Below, piece after piece: positions 49,255-58,700 of a stretch of 64,000 nt of DNA. Each line of letters opens with the position of its first letter. Positions within the stretch are counted from its first letter, which is position 1. The DNA is from Chthonomonadaceae bacterium. Its GTDB lineage: Bacteria; Armatimonadota; Chthonomonadetes; Chthonomonadales; Chthonomonadaceae. The translations under genes were made by a program, and so were the position numbers. The DNA is taken from positions 1 through 64,000 of the forward strand of contig DAIDHN010000014.1 in the NCBI GenBank assembly GCA_027459665.1. The letters are read 5' to 3'. The notes beneath the pieces were generated by a model that was not told the DNA's origin, searched no databases, and saw nothing but the letters and a program-made list of their open reading frames with translations.

Positions 49255-52207
49255 AACCGCTTTCTGCTTTCAACGCAGGGTGCATTCCCTTGCTCCATGC
49301 CTGCCAGAATGCGTCAGCCAGCTTGCGGTATATCCCTACTATGCCGTCTGGATGATTGTCCCGATGAAATATAAATACTATCCCAGGTTTCGGGGGCAGC
49401 GATGCATGCAGCAGCTTCTGCCCCAATATTAGAACAACGCGTGTGCAGGGTCTGTCGGTACCATCTGGGTTAATCAAACCAAAATCGCTCCCTTCGTTCA
49501 CTCGCAAACCGCCCGGATACCACCAGAAAAACAGGCCGTCGCCCCCTGCCTCTATGGTGTACCGGTAGAGTGTGGAATAGTAGTGCGCCTGCTGCTTCAA
49601 CGCACCTGGGTCATCTGCCTCTTCTCCGGCATCCCATACTGTCATGCCAGTTTCTGCCCACAAAAACGGCTCTCTGGGAGCCACCGATCTACCATAAGCA
49701 ATTTCAAACGGAATGGTATGCTCCAGATAAGCAATGCCCACCCTGCCATAGCACTCTGGCGACAAAAAGTCTTCTGCCATTGCGTTTCCTTCAAGCTGGT
49801 AAGGCAGGCTGGCGGCGCCCGCGTCACCGGGGTACCCGGCTGAAGTCATGCGAAAACTTACCAGTTGGTGCGGCGCAATTGCTTTCAGCCGTTTGGTAAG
49901 CGAGCCGTAGCACTGCTTCAGCCAGTAGTCCAGAAAATGTCGGTAATCGGCACAGAGTTTTACCCCCCTGCCTCCCTGGCTGTTGAGCTGGGCATCGGTT
50001 GGGGTAGTCAGTTCGCCTGCGCCATTCAAGGGCGGCGGTATTCCCCACGCCCTGGCAGCATTGATCAGCGATCCATACTTGTGCATAGTCCACCTGCGCC
50101 ACACTGGGTCTATTGCAGTGCGAGCCGCAGCATTGCCAAACGAAGGTTCCCAGGCTATCTCATAGGCGAATACCGTATCATTTTCTGCCAGATGAAGGGT
50201 ATTCACAATACGCTTCATTCCTATCCATGCTGCATTGTCTGCTGCATGGTAATCCAGATTGAGAAATGTATTCAGGCTTGGTCTCAAACTCACATTCGCA
50301 TATAAACCCATGCTGCGGCATCGGCGCAGTATGTCTAGCAGGTTTTGCGCCCGCACATCATCGGCATATACAAAAATGGAAACAGCATTCATCCCCAGGT
50401 TCTTTATGTGGTTTAGATCACGCTGCACAATGTTCGGGTCATACGAAGCCGCGCTCAGCCAGTGCTCAAAAATTGTATCGTGGTTCAACCCTATGCCAGA
50501 AGAAGGCATATAGTTCACCCCGTTCACCCGCCATATCTTACCATTGTGCCAAAAATGCCCATTGCGAATAGCAATGTAATTCTCTTTGCCTGGTGGCAGC
50601 CATACATGCAGCCCCTGCTGCAAAATGTCATTTTCTCCCTTCTCTCCCCGCAGCTGTGTAATCACATGATAGCCATGCCTGGGCCAGCGGGCGGGCGGCG
50701 TCCACTGCTGTTTTACTTCGCCCACTGCATTCGGCGCCAGTTGCAAATGCCATGTTTTCTGCCACACGGTGCTGCCGCGTCTCACCTGAATACGCACGCT
50801 GCAGTTTTGCACGCTGTCTGCGAGGTTTATTGCTTTTGCCCCCAGCACAACATTCTGCTTCTCAAATACAGTGAAGTAGTTTGCACCCCCTTCCAGCAAA
50901 AACAACCCCCTGCGTATCATTCTGGCCATGCGCGTCACAAGCGCCTGTCCCTGCGGGCTGGCGTAAAACTGCTGGCTGTCGAATGCAATCCAGCCGCGTG
51001 TACCTGAATAGGGCTGGCCGGGTGTGTGCAGCATCAAAACCGCTGGCGTTCCACGCCACTGCCCGCTGCCGGCATCATATGCAGTAACCAGAGGAATGGT
51101 GCGCTGCACGCGATTCCTGTCAAAACCGCTGCCGCCAGGTCTTGGCTGCGGCGAAAGAAGGCTGTTTTCTGACCCCGCTGCCACAAGTCTCCTCCCCTGC
51201 TGCATAAATTTCAAGGGGCCATGCATGGTGAAAAATTTCCAGACAGGAGTAATCAGGTCAAGCGAGGGCAGTGAGGGCGCCATGCCAACTTCTCCAGCCT
51301 CAGAAGGAGTGGAGGCGCCAAAGGCTGCCACTTCATAAGAATATCTGCCTGGCCGCGAACCAGTGAACCCGAATGCCTCTCCTACAGAAAAACGAACGGC
51401 ATTGCCAGGCTCAAAAGAGGTTGAACTTCTGCCAGGAGGGCCATCCCAGTAATGAAATTCAGACGGCGACAGCACTATGCGCCGCCAGTGCGTGGTAAGA
51501 ACAACCGTTGCTATCCAGCGTGATCCATCTTTCTCATCCCACTCAACCGCGAGTGAATGGGTATTTTTTCCACCTCGGGCAGAAAAAACGGTGAGCGTAC
51601 GACCGCCGGCAAAAGGGTTCTGCAACGGCGGAGATATGTAGGTATCCCAGCCATCCAGGCTGCTGATCTGCACATGCAGGGCTGAGGCGCTCCTGCCTGC
51701 CGCATGAGCCGAAACCAGCGTATACACAGTGCTTGTTTGCACCTGATTGCTCGAACGCTGCCATCCCTGCAAACTGGCACCGCCTTCAAAAGAGGCATCT
51801 ATGTGTGCGGGAGGCAGCAGGGCCTGTGCCTGCTGAAGCTGAAGCAGTGTCTCCCAATTTCCATTCACTCCCCGCTGCAGCGGCTTGCTGCCTACTGGCC
51901 CCCCCATTGCCAGCAGGGCGCCACCCCTGCTTAGGTAGCTGTGCAGGGCGCTGAAAAGCGGTACAGGCAGCCGTTCTGCCTGCGGCAGAACAAACAACGC
52001 GCACTGGCCGCGCAGAAGTGCAGCAGCACGCGAAACATCAGCCTCCTGCACTGTGTATCCCGCTTTCATCAATGCAGAAACGGCAGCATGGGCAATAGCA
52101 GTCTCCTTTGCAGATATGCCCCCATCTGAAAGCACAACAGCACGAGGCGGCATCGCGAATGCACAAACCGGAAACAACAGAAACAGCAGAAAAAAGGTAG
52201 AACGCAT
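49208..52207 (-). CDS. Large secreted GH-A clan glycosidase
   Basis: The start at 52207 is chosen over TTGs at 52213 and 52210 because GGGGAG sits six bases before it. The 999-residue product has a signal peptide (to about residue 19, CAFAM), an N-terminal glutamine-amidotransferase-like or DUF4350-like domain (about 25-105), jelly-roll binding regions (about 130-300), another beta region, and a TIM barrel (about 540-960). Candidate catalytic residues are Glu in YEIAWEPSFG and Glu in LWAETGMTVWD. WRVNGVNYMPSSG resembles beta-galactosidase/mannanase-like GH2 and GH5 starts. Substrate unknown. Confidence 0.75.
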   Translation of the reverse strand: MRSTFFLLFLLFPVCAFAMPPRAVVLSDGGISAKETAIAHAAVSALMKAGYTVQEADVSRAAALLRGQCALFVLPQAERLPVPLFSALHSYLSRGGALLAMGGPVGSKPLQRGVNGNWETLLQLQQAQALLPPAHIDASFEGGASLQGWQRSSNQVQTSTVYTLVSAHAAGRSASALHVQISSLDGWDTYISPPLQNPFAGGRTLTVFSARGGKNTHSLAVEWDEKDGSRWIATVVLTTHWRRIVLSPSEFHYWDGPPGRSSTSFEPGNAVRFSVGEAFGFTGSRPGRYSYEVAAFGASTPSEAGEVGMAPSLPSLDLITPVWKFFTMHGPLKFMQQGRRLVAAGSENSLLSPQPRPGGSGFDRNRVQRTIPLVTAYDAGSGQWRGTPAVLMLHTPGQPYSGTRGWIAFDSQQFYASPQGQALVTRMARMIRRGLFLLEGGANYFTVFEKQNVVLGAKAINLADSVQNCSVRIQVRRGSTVWQKTWHLQLAPNAVGEVKQQWTPPARWPRHGYHVITQLRGEKGENDILQQGLHVWLPPGKENYIAIRNGHFWHNGKIWRVNGVNYMPSSGIGLNHDTIFEHWLSAASYDPNIVQRDLNHIKNLGMNAVSIFVYADDVRAQNLLDILRRCRSMGLYANVSLRPSLNTFLNLDYHAADNAAWIGMKRIVNTLHLAENDTVFAYEIAWEPSFGNAAARTAIDPVWRRWTMHKYGSLINAARAWGIPPPLNGAGELTTPTDAQLNSQGGRGVKLCADYRHFLDYWLKQCYGSLTKRLKAIAPHQLVSFRMTSAGYPGDAGAASLPYQLEGNAMAEDFLSPECYGRVGIAYLEHTIPFEIAYGRSVAPREPFLWAETGMTVWDAGEEADDPGALKQQAHYYSTLYRYTIEAGGDGLFFWWYPGGLRVNEGSDFGLINPDGTDRPCTRVVLILGQKLLHASLPPKPGIVFIFHRDNHPDGIVGIYRKLADAFWQAWSKGMHPALKAESGFSSQALPSHTAGTAK

Positions 52208-52387
52208 CAACAACTCCCCGCAAACAGTAATTGCTGCATCTTTACACGTTCACTCGCTGGTTTCCTTCATAACCAAAACCAAGAAACATCTTATGCGTAT
52301 CTGTTTTGAAAAAATAGTTCAACCGGCTGGCTAAAACGCTTTTTTAACCGCAAGTACTACATATAGACCATCAGAAAAGGAGACTGC

Positions 52388-53011
52388 ATGAAACTGAATT
52401 TTTTGAAGCCGACAACACTTTTCGCTTTGCTTTCTTTTGCACCCGGCTGCATGCAGCACAGCAGCAAACCAGAGCCGGATTTGTTTGTTGCCTGCATAGA
52501 TATTTCAGGTTCTACTATTCCCATGCGTGGTGCGCAGCTCAGTCAGCTGGATACAATTGCCAACTGGGCAACTATCAGCGGTGCGCCTCTGGAATTATGG
52601 ACTTTCGACAAAAAACCGCTGCAGGTATGGGGGCCGCGAGTGCCTGTGGGCAGCGCCAGCATTGCTGCCATCAAGGCGAAAACGCTCTCCACTGCAGGAA
52701 AGGTGCATCACATTACCCGTCCGGCTCTGCTCTTGAGTACTCTGCTCAACGACCCTGGTTTCAAGCGATCGCACCGGCCAATTATTGTGCTGCTTACTGA
52801 TGGAGATTCAGAGGTGCCTTCAGACAGCAAACTGTTTCTGCACTCTGCCGCAGCGCTCGCGGCAACGCGTCATCTGCAATTTGCCATACTTGATATTTCT
52901 GCCCAAAACCGCTCAACCTGGCAGAAGGCTTTTTCTGCATGCCCAGCAAGCCATTTTCATGAGGCTGGCATTACCGAGGCAGAGGCAGAGCTTGCCAGCC
53001 TTTTGCATTAA
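52388..53011 (+). CDS. Lipoprotein with von Willebrand factor A domain
   Basis: This 207-residue protein has a lipobox FAPGC (Cys21) and a vWA domain covering the rest. The metal-ion adhesion site reads D38-I-S40-G-S42, with the later Asp in LLTDGDSE (about 138). Such domains bind protein partners through Mg. It would sit on the outer face of the inner membrane or in the outer membrane. SD AAGGAG lies six bases before the ATG. The gene after it starts 16 bases on and encodes a coiled-coil membrane protein; the pair forms a two-gene unit bounded by opposing genes. The system is not one I recognise. Confidence 0.78.
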   Translation: MKLNFLKPTTLFALLSFAPGCMQHSSKPEPDLFVACIDISGSTIPMRGAQLSQLDTIANWATISGAPLELWTFDKKPLQVWGPRVPVGSASIAAIKAKTLSTAGKVHHITRPALLLSTLLNDPGFKRSHRPIIVLLTDGDSEVPSDSKLFLHSAAALAATRHLQFAILDISAQNRSTWQKAFSACPASHFHEAGITEAEAELASLLH

Positions 53012-53027
53012 GTAAGGAGAATAAACA

Positions 53028-55277
53028 TTGTCACCAGATAATCAAAACCTGAGTACAAATAATATCAGCCCAATGCAAGCAGACTCTACCGCTTTTGATC
53101 GTGCTGTGGTGGTCAGCAGCAATGCAGCTGAAACGTCGCAAAACAGAGGCAGCAGCCTGCAAAAAAAGCAGGAAGCCGCTGCTTCAGATACCCAGAGCAC
53201 CAGTGAAGCAATGGAGCGGTTTTACCGAAGAAATCCCTCTTTGCCTTATGCGCCTGCCAGTGCATCACCAAATGTACGCAACTCCGGCGGGCAAACTTAC
53301 TATTATAACCACCCCATTCCACTCAACCTGAAACTGAACTATACAGAACTGATTGAACTGCTCAAAAAGAGGCGGCCAGATATTGCTGCTGCCATTCAGG
53401 ATGGCATCGACCGTATTGAAAACGCACGAACTACGCTCGCACAGGTGCAGCAGGAAGTTGAACAGTCTCAGCAGCAGCACAATGAAGACGCACGATTGGC
53501 AAACAGAAAAATTGATGAGGAAATAGAACACTTTCAGCAGAAGCTTGATACAATTGAACAGCAGCAGAACAAAATTATTATCGACATGCGTGATGATTTT
53601 TACAATCTGCGTGCTAAACTGGCTGAATACAGAAGCCTGCTTGGTGAAGAGGCAGAGCATATCTACTTCAAAGACCGCCCAGACCTGTTTCCAGAGCCTG
53701 CACTGCCGGCTCCAACCCAGCAAACGCCTGGTACCTCGCTCATACCTGCCAGCAATACTGCAATACATAAAAACATGGGCAGCGCCATAGCGTCGGTCAG
53801 CCGTGCCTGGGGTAACTTGTACCACACTCTTTCCAGTTCCCGCGCTCAAAATCAGCCGGCTAATCAAACAGAGCCGCCTGTCTATAAACCTGTCAAAGTA
53901 GACTACCCTCTGGAGGAAGCCAGAGAGCAGGTTCGCTCTCTGCAGGCTATTGCTGCTTGTGAGGGTCTGCCCTCGCACAGCAAAACAAGCCTCTCATGGT
54001 CAGAAAAATTCATGGTGTTTCTGGCGCTTCTTGCCTGTGGCAGTATTTTTGGTTTCAGCATCGGCATTATTACCGGCGTCATCGATCCGCAAATCATTGC
54101 ACTGCGCCCTATGCTTGAGGCCGCTCCTCTCTCGGCAGCACTGGCTCTGGGCATCGGCTTGTTCTGGGTACTGGGTGAAGCCGTTCAACGCTGGGCAGAG
54201 CATGCCTCTGAAAATTACCATACAGCAAACCTTGCCTCAATACGCAGCGACCCAAAACGCATGGGAGAATGCACAAAAAAAACTTTTACAGTCCATATTG
54301 TGCTGCTTGCATCTGTAACATGTCTGTTTGTTCTCATTGAGGCTGCTGTAGAGTGGAACGGCATTGTGCACTATTTCAATCAGCACATGCTCAACCAAAT
54401 GCTGGCCACAGGGCAAGTTCATCAGGTATCTGCCGGCCTCAGTACTGGGGCAATGCTGGGCATGTCGCTGATGGCTAGCGTGCCTTTTCTGGTGATGCAC
54501 ATGGTAGAAGGATGGACTCTTGCATACGGCCAGACTATTCAAAACCACCTGATCAATCTGCAGGAAAACGACATGCATGCCAGGTCGGAGGAGATACACA
54601 AGAAACGTCTTGAAGAAGCAAGGGCGCAGCGCGAGAAGTGGGAAATGTCTCAAAATGATAGTACTGCTGTTGAACATGTGCAATCTCAACTGGAAACAGC
54701 ACAAATCACTGGCAGTATCAATCTGCACACAAACGAACAATCGCAAACTGCCTCTGATGATGCTTCGCCGCCTGCCTATCATAACAGCAGCACCCCATTA
54801 CTCATGTCAGACTACAGTTCGAATCCAGTCATCGATGCGATAGTACCGCCGGGAGATGAGGCAGCGGACGATTCACTGCCTAGTTCACAGCCGGCATCTG
54901 ATACTGCAGACACTGCATCGCTGACTGATGCAAAACCTTCTACCGAATTGCAAATTCGCTCACACATTTCATCACTGCAAGAGAAGGTGCAGGGCAAGTA
55001 CCAGGCACTGCAGGAACAGAGAGAATACTCAAAAGTAAGAACAGCACATTACTACAATCGCATACGTCAGTTGGAAGAAGAGAGAAGACTGGAGCATTCT
55101 ATCATTCAGCAGGAGGGACGCCAGCGAATAGATGATGCGTACCGCAATATGGAAGGTGCTGCCGTAGAGTTTGACGCGCTAATCAAACAGAAGAGAAAAG
55201 ATATTCTGCGCACTCTGCATGGAGGCATTTTGTCTCGCCTGCGCAAATGGCTGTATGACCACAGTCTTACCGAGTAA
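53028..55277 (+). CDS. Unknown coiled-coil protein with four membrane segments, partner of vWA lipoprotein
   Basis: This 749-residue protein begins at TTG with AAGGAGA about eight bases upstream. Layout: disordered polar N-terminus (1-90), coiled coil (about 105-205, many Gln and Glu), a Pro-rich linker (220-310), four hydrophobic helices in two pairs (about 326-350, 364-385, 420-440, 474-495), a short charged coil (505-545), a disordered Ser/Thr/Pro region (550-640) and a long terminal coiled coil (644-735). No enzyme motif is visible: no Walker A, GTPase or kinase residues. The four helices suggest a membrane scaffold with both long coils on the same side. The 3' end overlaps mqnB by 11 bases. 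Confidence 0.75.
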   Translation: MSPDNQNLSTNNISPMQADSTAFDRAVVVSSNAAETSQNRGSSLQKKQEAAASDTQSTSEAMERFYRRNPSLPYAPASASPNVRNSGGQTYYYNHPIPLNLKLNYTELIELLKKRRPDIAAAIQDGIDRIENARTTLAQVQQEVEQSQQQHNEDARLANRKIDEEIEHFQQKLDTIEQQQNKIIIDMRDDFYNLRAKLAEYRSLLGEEAEHIYFKDRPDLFPEPALPAPTQQTPGTSLIPASNTAIHKNMGSAIASVSRAWGNLYHTLSSSRAQNQPANQTEPPVYKPVKVDYPLEEAREQVRSLQAIAACEGLPSHSKTSLSWSEKFMVFLALLACGSIFGFSIGIITGVIDPQIIALRPMLEAAPLSAALALGIGLFWVLGEAVQRWAEHASENYHTANLASIRSDPKRMGECTKKTFTVHIVLLASVTCLFVLIEAAVEWNGIVHYFNQHMLNQMLATGQVHQVSAGLSTGAMLGMSLMASVPFLVMHMVEGWTLAYGQTIQNHLINLQENDMHARSEEIHKKRLEEARAQREKWEMSQNDSTAVEHVQSQLETAQITGSINLHTNEQSQTASDDASPPAYHNSSTPLLMSDYSSNPVIDAIVPPGDEAADDSLPSSQPASDTADTASLTDAKPSTELQIRSHISSLQEKVQGKYQALQEQREYSKVRTAHYYNRIRQLEEERRLEHSIIQQEGRQRIDDAYRNMEGAAVEFDALIKQKRKDILRTLHGGILSRLRKWLYDHSLTE

Positions 55278-55950
55278 CGGGCGTATCGCACAAAAATAAA
55301 CGCAGGTTTTTGAGGGCCCAAGCAATGTTTGCAGACTGCATATCCCTTTTTGCAGCTATATTGCTCATGGCCCTCACTTCGCAAACCTCTACAGCAAACC
55401 ACGAAGCGGCATGGGCAACAGCCGCACCTTCCATAGTTTCAAAATGCGCTTGAAACAGTTCACGCCGCATTCTGCCTGTCATCTCTGTGCCAGTGCAGCT
55501 GTTTACCGTGCAGCCTCGCAGAGCGGGCAGGTACCCGCCTGCAGGCAGTGCTGACCAGCAGCACTTCGACTTCATTACAAACTCGCTGCATGCCGCACTG
55601 CCAAAAGGCGTATTCATCAGAGGCAGAAAACCGGGTGTATCAGGCAGTTCCATTCCAATATCGCCAAAAACCTCGCTCTCTGCAACAGCCAGATCGCCTA
55701 TTTGCAGGCCGGTACTTTCATAGGCGCCAGCAATGCCAATGTTCAAAACCAGTTTCGGCTGTACCTCCTGCAGTACTGCTGGCAGCGAGGCATATACCGC
55801 CGGTGCCGATACGCCGGTGAGCATCGAATAGCACTGCAGCCCCTGGAGCGCAAAAGCTCCCAAACGCGCCTCACTCACATCGGGCCAAAAAGCGCTCAAT
55901 TCGGGCATGGTTGCAGCACACAGAAGCAGGTCTGTCCCCTTCTTACTCAT
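55267..55950 (-). CDS. mqnB: Futalosine hydrolase
   Basis: This 227-residue nucleosidase splits futalosine into hypoxanthine and dehypoxanthine futalosine in the alternative menaquinone pathway. It has LLCAATMPEL, NIGIAGAYE, the catalytic/ribose site FETMEGAAVAHA and RAMSN with a catalytic Asp in AKRD. Its presence implies menaquinone as the quinone for the Complex I encoded upstream. It overlaps the preceding DUF4434 gene by eight bases. MTA/SAH nucleosidase is the alternative, but the ETMEGAA context favours futalosine hydrolase. Confidence 0.88.
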   Translation of the reverse strand: MSKKGTDLLLCAATMPELSAFWPDVSEARLGAFALQGLQCYSMLTGVSAPAVYASLPAVLQEVQPKLVLNIGIAGAYESTGLQIGDLAVAESEVFGDIGMELPDTPGFLPLMNTPFGSAACSEFVMKSKCCWSALPAGGYLPALRGCTVNSCTGTEMTGRMRRELFQAHFETMEGAAVAHAASWFAVEVCEVRAMSNIAAKRDMQSANIAWALKNLRLFLCDTPVTR

Positions 55951-56911
55951 CCTTGCACCACTGCCTGTACTCCTGCCACAATCGCGCGCTGTCGGGGTGG
56001 CCGCAAAACTGCCTACTGTCAGGCGGATTCATCAGGCCGTGTACCTGGTAACAAAGCATGGTATCTACGTACGGCGCAATAGCCTTTAGCTGCGAAGCAA
56101 TTCTTGCCATATCAGCCGGAACAAGCGCACTGGCGTACGCCTTGCCTTCAAAATCAAATATTTCTGTGTCAGCCCACAGTGCAGGCGAAGCACCTGTTTT
56201 CTGCGCTCTGTCATGCAAACGGCGCAGCCGTGCATAAATGGCATCCAGTTCATCTACCCTGCTTTTTTGCACCCCAACCTCGTCCTGGTAGGCAATGTAA
56301 TCTATGCCCGCAGCGCCAAGTTCATTAAGCTGCACAGCGTACGCATCATCTTCTGTTACCTTGCGTGTTCCATAGGGAGCAATCAGTATACTGCGCGCTG
56401 CATCCAGCTGCTTCAGCCAGGGCGTTATGCTTGTAAGAAAACGCATCATACCAACGCTGAAATGACCGTTTATCTCCGCTTCATTAGGCACGTACCACCC
56501 ATAAAAAGAAGAGTAGCCGGCATACTGCTCATAAAGCTCTGCCGCCAGCTGCTTATGCCATTCAAGGTAATCATCTGCCTCGCTGGTCTCTTCTGTGGTA
56601 TGCCCGTAAAACCCGCAGCTTACAAATACTTTTAATCCGCTTTCAACTGCCCCCTCCAGCACGGCAGCTATGGGGTTGGCGCAAGCAAGCGTTCTTTGGC
56701 TGAGGCGGCGGGAGGGGTAAAAAGCCAGGTTGTCTAGTGCAGAAGACATAATAACAACGTATTTGCACCCAAGCTGTGCAATTTCCCCGATCTTGCCCCT
56801 CCACTGTGCTGCGCTAAAGTGCGCAGTAATCTCGTTCCAGTAATCTCCGTCATGCGGGTTTTGATGCTGAAAATCCATCCAGGTGCCCTGCAGTCTCGGT
56901 TCAGCTGCCAT
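55943..56911 (-). CDS. DUF4434-type TIM-barrel protein (glycosidase-like)
   Basis: The start at 56911 is chosen because AAAGGAG lies directly before it, inside the sequence that an upstream ATG at 56926 would use as codons. The 322-residue protein has the DUF4434-type opening GTWMDFQH and LGCKYVVIMSS, then GWYVPNEAEI with acidic residues placed like glycosidase catalysts, and LWADTEIFDFEG. There is no signal peptide, so it acts in the cytoplasm, perhaps on imported oligosaccharides. Function is unproven. It lies between pth and mqnB on the minus strand. Confidence 0.72.
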   Translation of the reverse strand: MAAEPRLQGTWMDFQHQNPHDGDYWNEITAHFSAAQWRGKIGEIAQLGCKYVVIMSSALDNLAFYPSRRLSQRTLACANPIAAVLEGAVESGLKVFVSCGFYGHTTEETSEADDYLEWHKQLAAELYEQYAGYSSFYGWYVPNEAEINGHFSVGMMRFLTSITPWLKQLDAARSILIAPYGTRKVTEDDAYAVQLNELGAAGIDYIAYQDEVGVQKSRVDELDAIYARLRRLHDRAQKTGASPALWADTEIFDFEGKAYASALVPADMARIASQLKAIAPYVDTMLCYQVHGLMNPPDSRQFCGHPDSARLWQEYRQWCKDE

Positions 56912-56951
56912 CTCCGCTCCTTTCATACAATTACATAAACTGCAGTAAAAG

Positions 56952-57533
56952 TCAGTTAGCGCTGCCAGTATTAAAGCGGTTCATGGCCATTTCAAACCCT
57001 TCAGATACCGCACATGCCACGGCATCTGCCGCCTGTTTCACAGCTTCCTCTATGAGAGGCAGTTCTTCTTTTGCAAAGCGCGAAAGCACATAGTCCACCT
57101 GCTGGCCAGGCTTTGGGGCGCCTATGCCAATGCGAATGCGCGGCACTTCCTGTGTATCCAGACGCAGCAGAATATTCGCCAGGCCGTTCTGTCCGCCAGC
57201 GCTGCCCTTCATGCGCAGCCGCAGTTTGCCTGCAGGCAAATTCAGGTCATCCAAAATCACTATGATCTGCGAGGGGGTTACGCGATAGTAGCGGCACATT
57301 GCCGCCACAGCATCGCCCGAAAGGTTCATGTAAGTCATTGGTCTAGCCAGCAGTACGCGTGCCTGCTCAATGCGGCCCTCGCCATACACTGCCTGAAACT
57401 GTCTTCGGCTTACCGCTATGCCATGCCTGTGCGAAAGCTCATCAATCACAGCAAAGCCAACATTGTGCCTGGTGCCTGTATATCCCGAACCAGGGTTGCC
57501 CAGGCCAACAATCAGGTGAAATGAATTCTCCAC
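56952..57533 (-). CDS. pth: Peptidyl-tRNA hydrolase
   Basis: This 193-residue enzyme frees tRNA from stalled peptidyl-tRNA. It has LIVGLGNPGSGYTGTRHNVGF split as GLGNPG and TRHNVGF with the catalytic His, RPMTYMNLSGDAV, and DDLNLPAGKLRLR with KGSAGGQNGL. The GTG start is one base after the ccrM stop (TAA-A-GTG), so translation is coupled. Length and motifs are standard. Confidence 0.96.
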   Translation of the reverse strand: MENSFHLIVGLGNPGSGYTGTRHNVGFAVIDELSHRHGIAVSRRQFQAVYGEGRIEQARVLLARPMTYMNLSGDAVAAMCRYYRVTPSQIIVILDDLNLPAGKLRLRMKGSAGGQNGLANILLRLDTQEVPRIRIGIGAPKPGQQVDYVLSRFAKEELPLIEEAVKQAADAVACAVSEGFEMAMNRFNTGSAN

Positions 57534-57534
57534 T

Positions 57535-58674
57535 TTACTTTGCCGCCAGCGTGGCAGTATGCAATACGCCCTCCATCTGCCTGCGTATCACCTCGCGCAG
57601 CGTGTTGAGAGGCAGATATTCACCAATCAGGTTCTCCCGGTAATACCAATGCTGCCAGCCATTGCAAGAAGGCTTGCCCAGGCACTGCGCCCCTACCTTG
57701 TGAATAGAGCCGCGCAGATTGCCGCAAACCACAGTGCCGTCTTCCTGCACAACGGCTTCCAGCTCGGTATGCCCCAATTGCAGCCTGGCACCAGGCTTCA
57801 GCAAACCATGTTCCAGAAGCAAGCCAAAGGGTATGCGCAGCTGAGGCGCATCCAGCGGTGGAGGCGTAAACTCATCTGGCACTACTGGCATTTCTACTCT
57901 GGCAATTCGACGCTTTGCCAGGTCAACATACTCATTTTCACGCTCAATCCCCACCCACTTTCTGCGCATCCTCTCGGCTACCGCCCCAGTGGTGCCTGTG
58001 CCGAAAAATGGGTCGAGCACCACGTCCCCCGGATTGGTACATCCTCTCAAAATTCGATACAGCAGCGCTTCGGGCTTTTGCGTAGCATGCGCCTTGCGTC
58101 CCTCGGTGTCTTTCAAACGCTCCTCTCCGGTACAAAGAGGGAAATGCCAGTCGCTGCGCATTTGCAGGTCTTCATTGGCGGCTTTCAGCGCCTTGTAGTG
58201 AAAAGTGTACCGGCTTTGCCGTTCACTTTTTTTCGCCCAGATCATGGTTTCATGGGCATTGCAAAAACGGGTGCCGCGCATATTGGGCATGGGGTTCGAT
58301 TTGATCCACACCACGTCGTTCAGAATCCAGAAACCCAGGTCTTGCAGTATAGAACCGATACGAAAAATACAGTGGTACGAACCAATGACCCACAGAGTGC
58401 CGGTATCTTTCAGCACATGCCGACAGCCCTGCAGCCATTCTCTGGTAAAACGATCGTACTCGGCAAAACTGCCGAATCTGTCCCAGTTATCCTGCACGCC
58501 TTCTACATGAGTGAGGTTGGGGCGCCAAAGGTCTGAACGCAGCTGCAGGTTGTAGGGAGGGTCTGCAAAAATGAGGTCAACAGAACGGGCCGGAAGAGTA
58601 GGCAGTATCTCCCGGCAGTCACCCTGTAAAACCTGATTGAATTGAAAAGTATTGTTTTTGGTTCTTCGAGTCAT
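57535..58674 (-). CDS. ccrM: CcrM/HinfI-type adenine-N6 DNA methyltransferase with RAMA domain
   Basis: This 379-residue beta-class methyltransferase has catalytic FADPPYNLQL first and the S-adenosylmethionine motif DPFFGTGTTGA later. Its central stretch RGTRFCNAHETMIWA, LQMRSDWHFPLCTGEERLKD and KAHATQKPEALLYRIL closely follows Caulobacter CcrM, which methylates GANTC. The C-terminal 90 residues are the RAMA domain used by CcrM for DNA recognition. No restriction endonuclease is adjacent, so it is a solitary enzyme. Start at ATG 58674; TTG at 58680 is possible. No ribosome site is seen. Three GANTC sites lie right before the start. Confidence 0.92.
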   Translation of the reverse strand: MTRRTKNNTFQFNQVLQGDCREILPTLPARSVDLIFADPPYNLQLRSDLWRPNLTHVEGVQDNWDRFGSFAEYDRFTREWLQGCRHVLKDTGTLWVIGSYHCIFRIGSILQDLGFWILNDVVWIKSNPMPNMRGTRFCNAHETMIWAKKSERQSRYTFHYKALKAANEDLQMRSDWHFPLCTGEERLKDTEGRKAHATQKPEALLYRILRGCTNPGDVVLDPFFGTGTTGAVAERMRRKWVGIERENEYVDLAKRRIARVEMPVVPDEFTPPPLDAPQLRIPFGLLLEHGLLKPGARLQLGHTELEAVVQEDGTVVCGNLRGSIHKVGAQCLGKPSCNGWQHWYYRENLIGEYLPLNTLREVIRRQMEGVLHTATLAAK

Positions 58675-58681
58675 GAACAAT

Positions 58682-58700
58682 GATTCGATTCAAGCGATTC
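58682..58700. promoter_or_regulatory. Cluster of three GANTC sites at ccrM start
   Basis: GATTC occurs at 58682, 58687 and 58696, eight to twenty-six bases upstream of the ccrM start. GANTC is expected about once in 256 bases. The sites are predicted substrates of the enzyme they precede, a layout suited to self-control by methylation. Confidence 0.7.

Noticed and set aside
57559-58536. Plus-strand frame of 325 codons opposite ccrM
   Set aside because: ccrM is unmistakable on the minus strand; the antisense translation has no recognisable domain.
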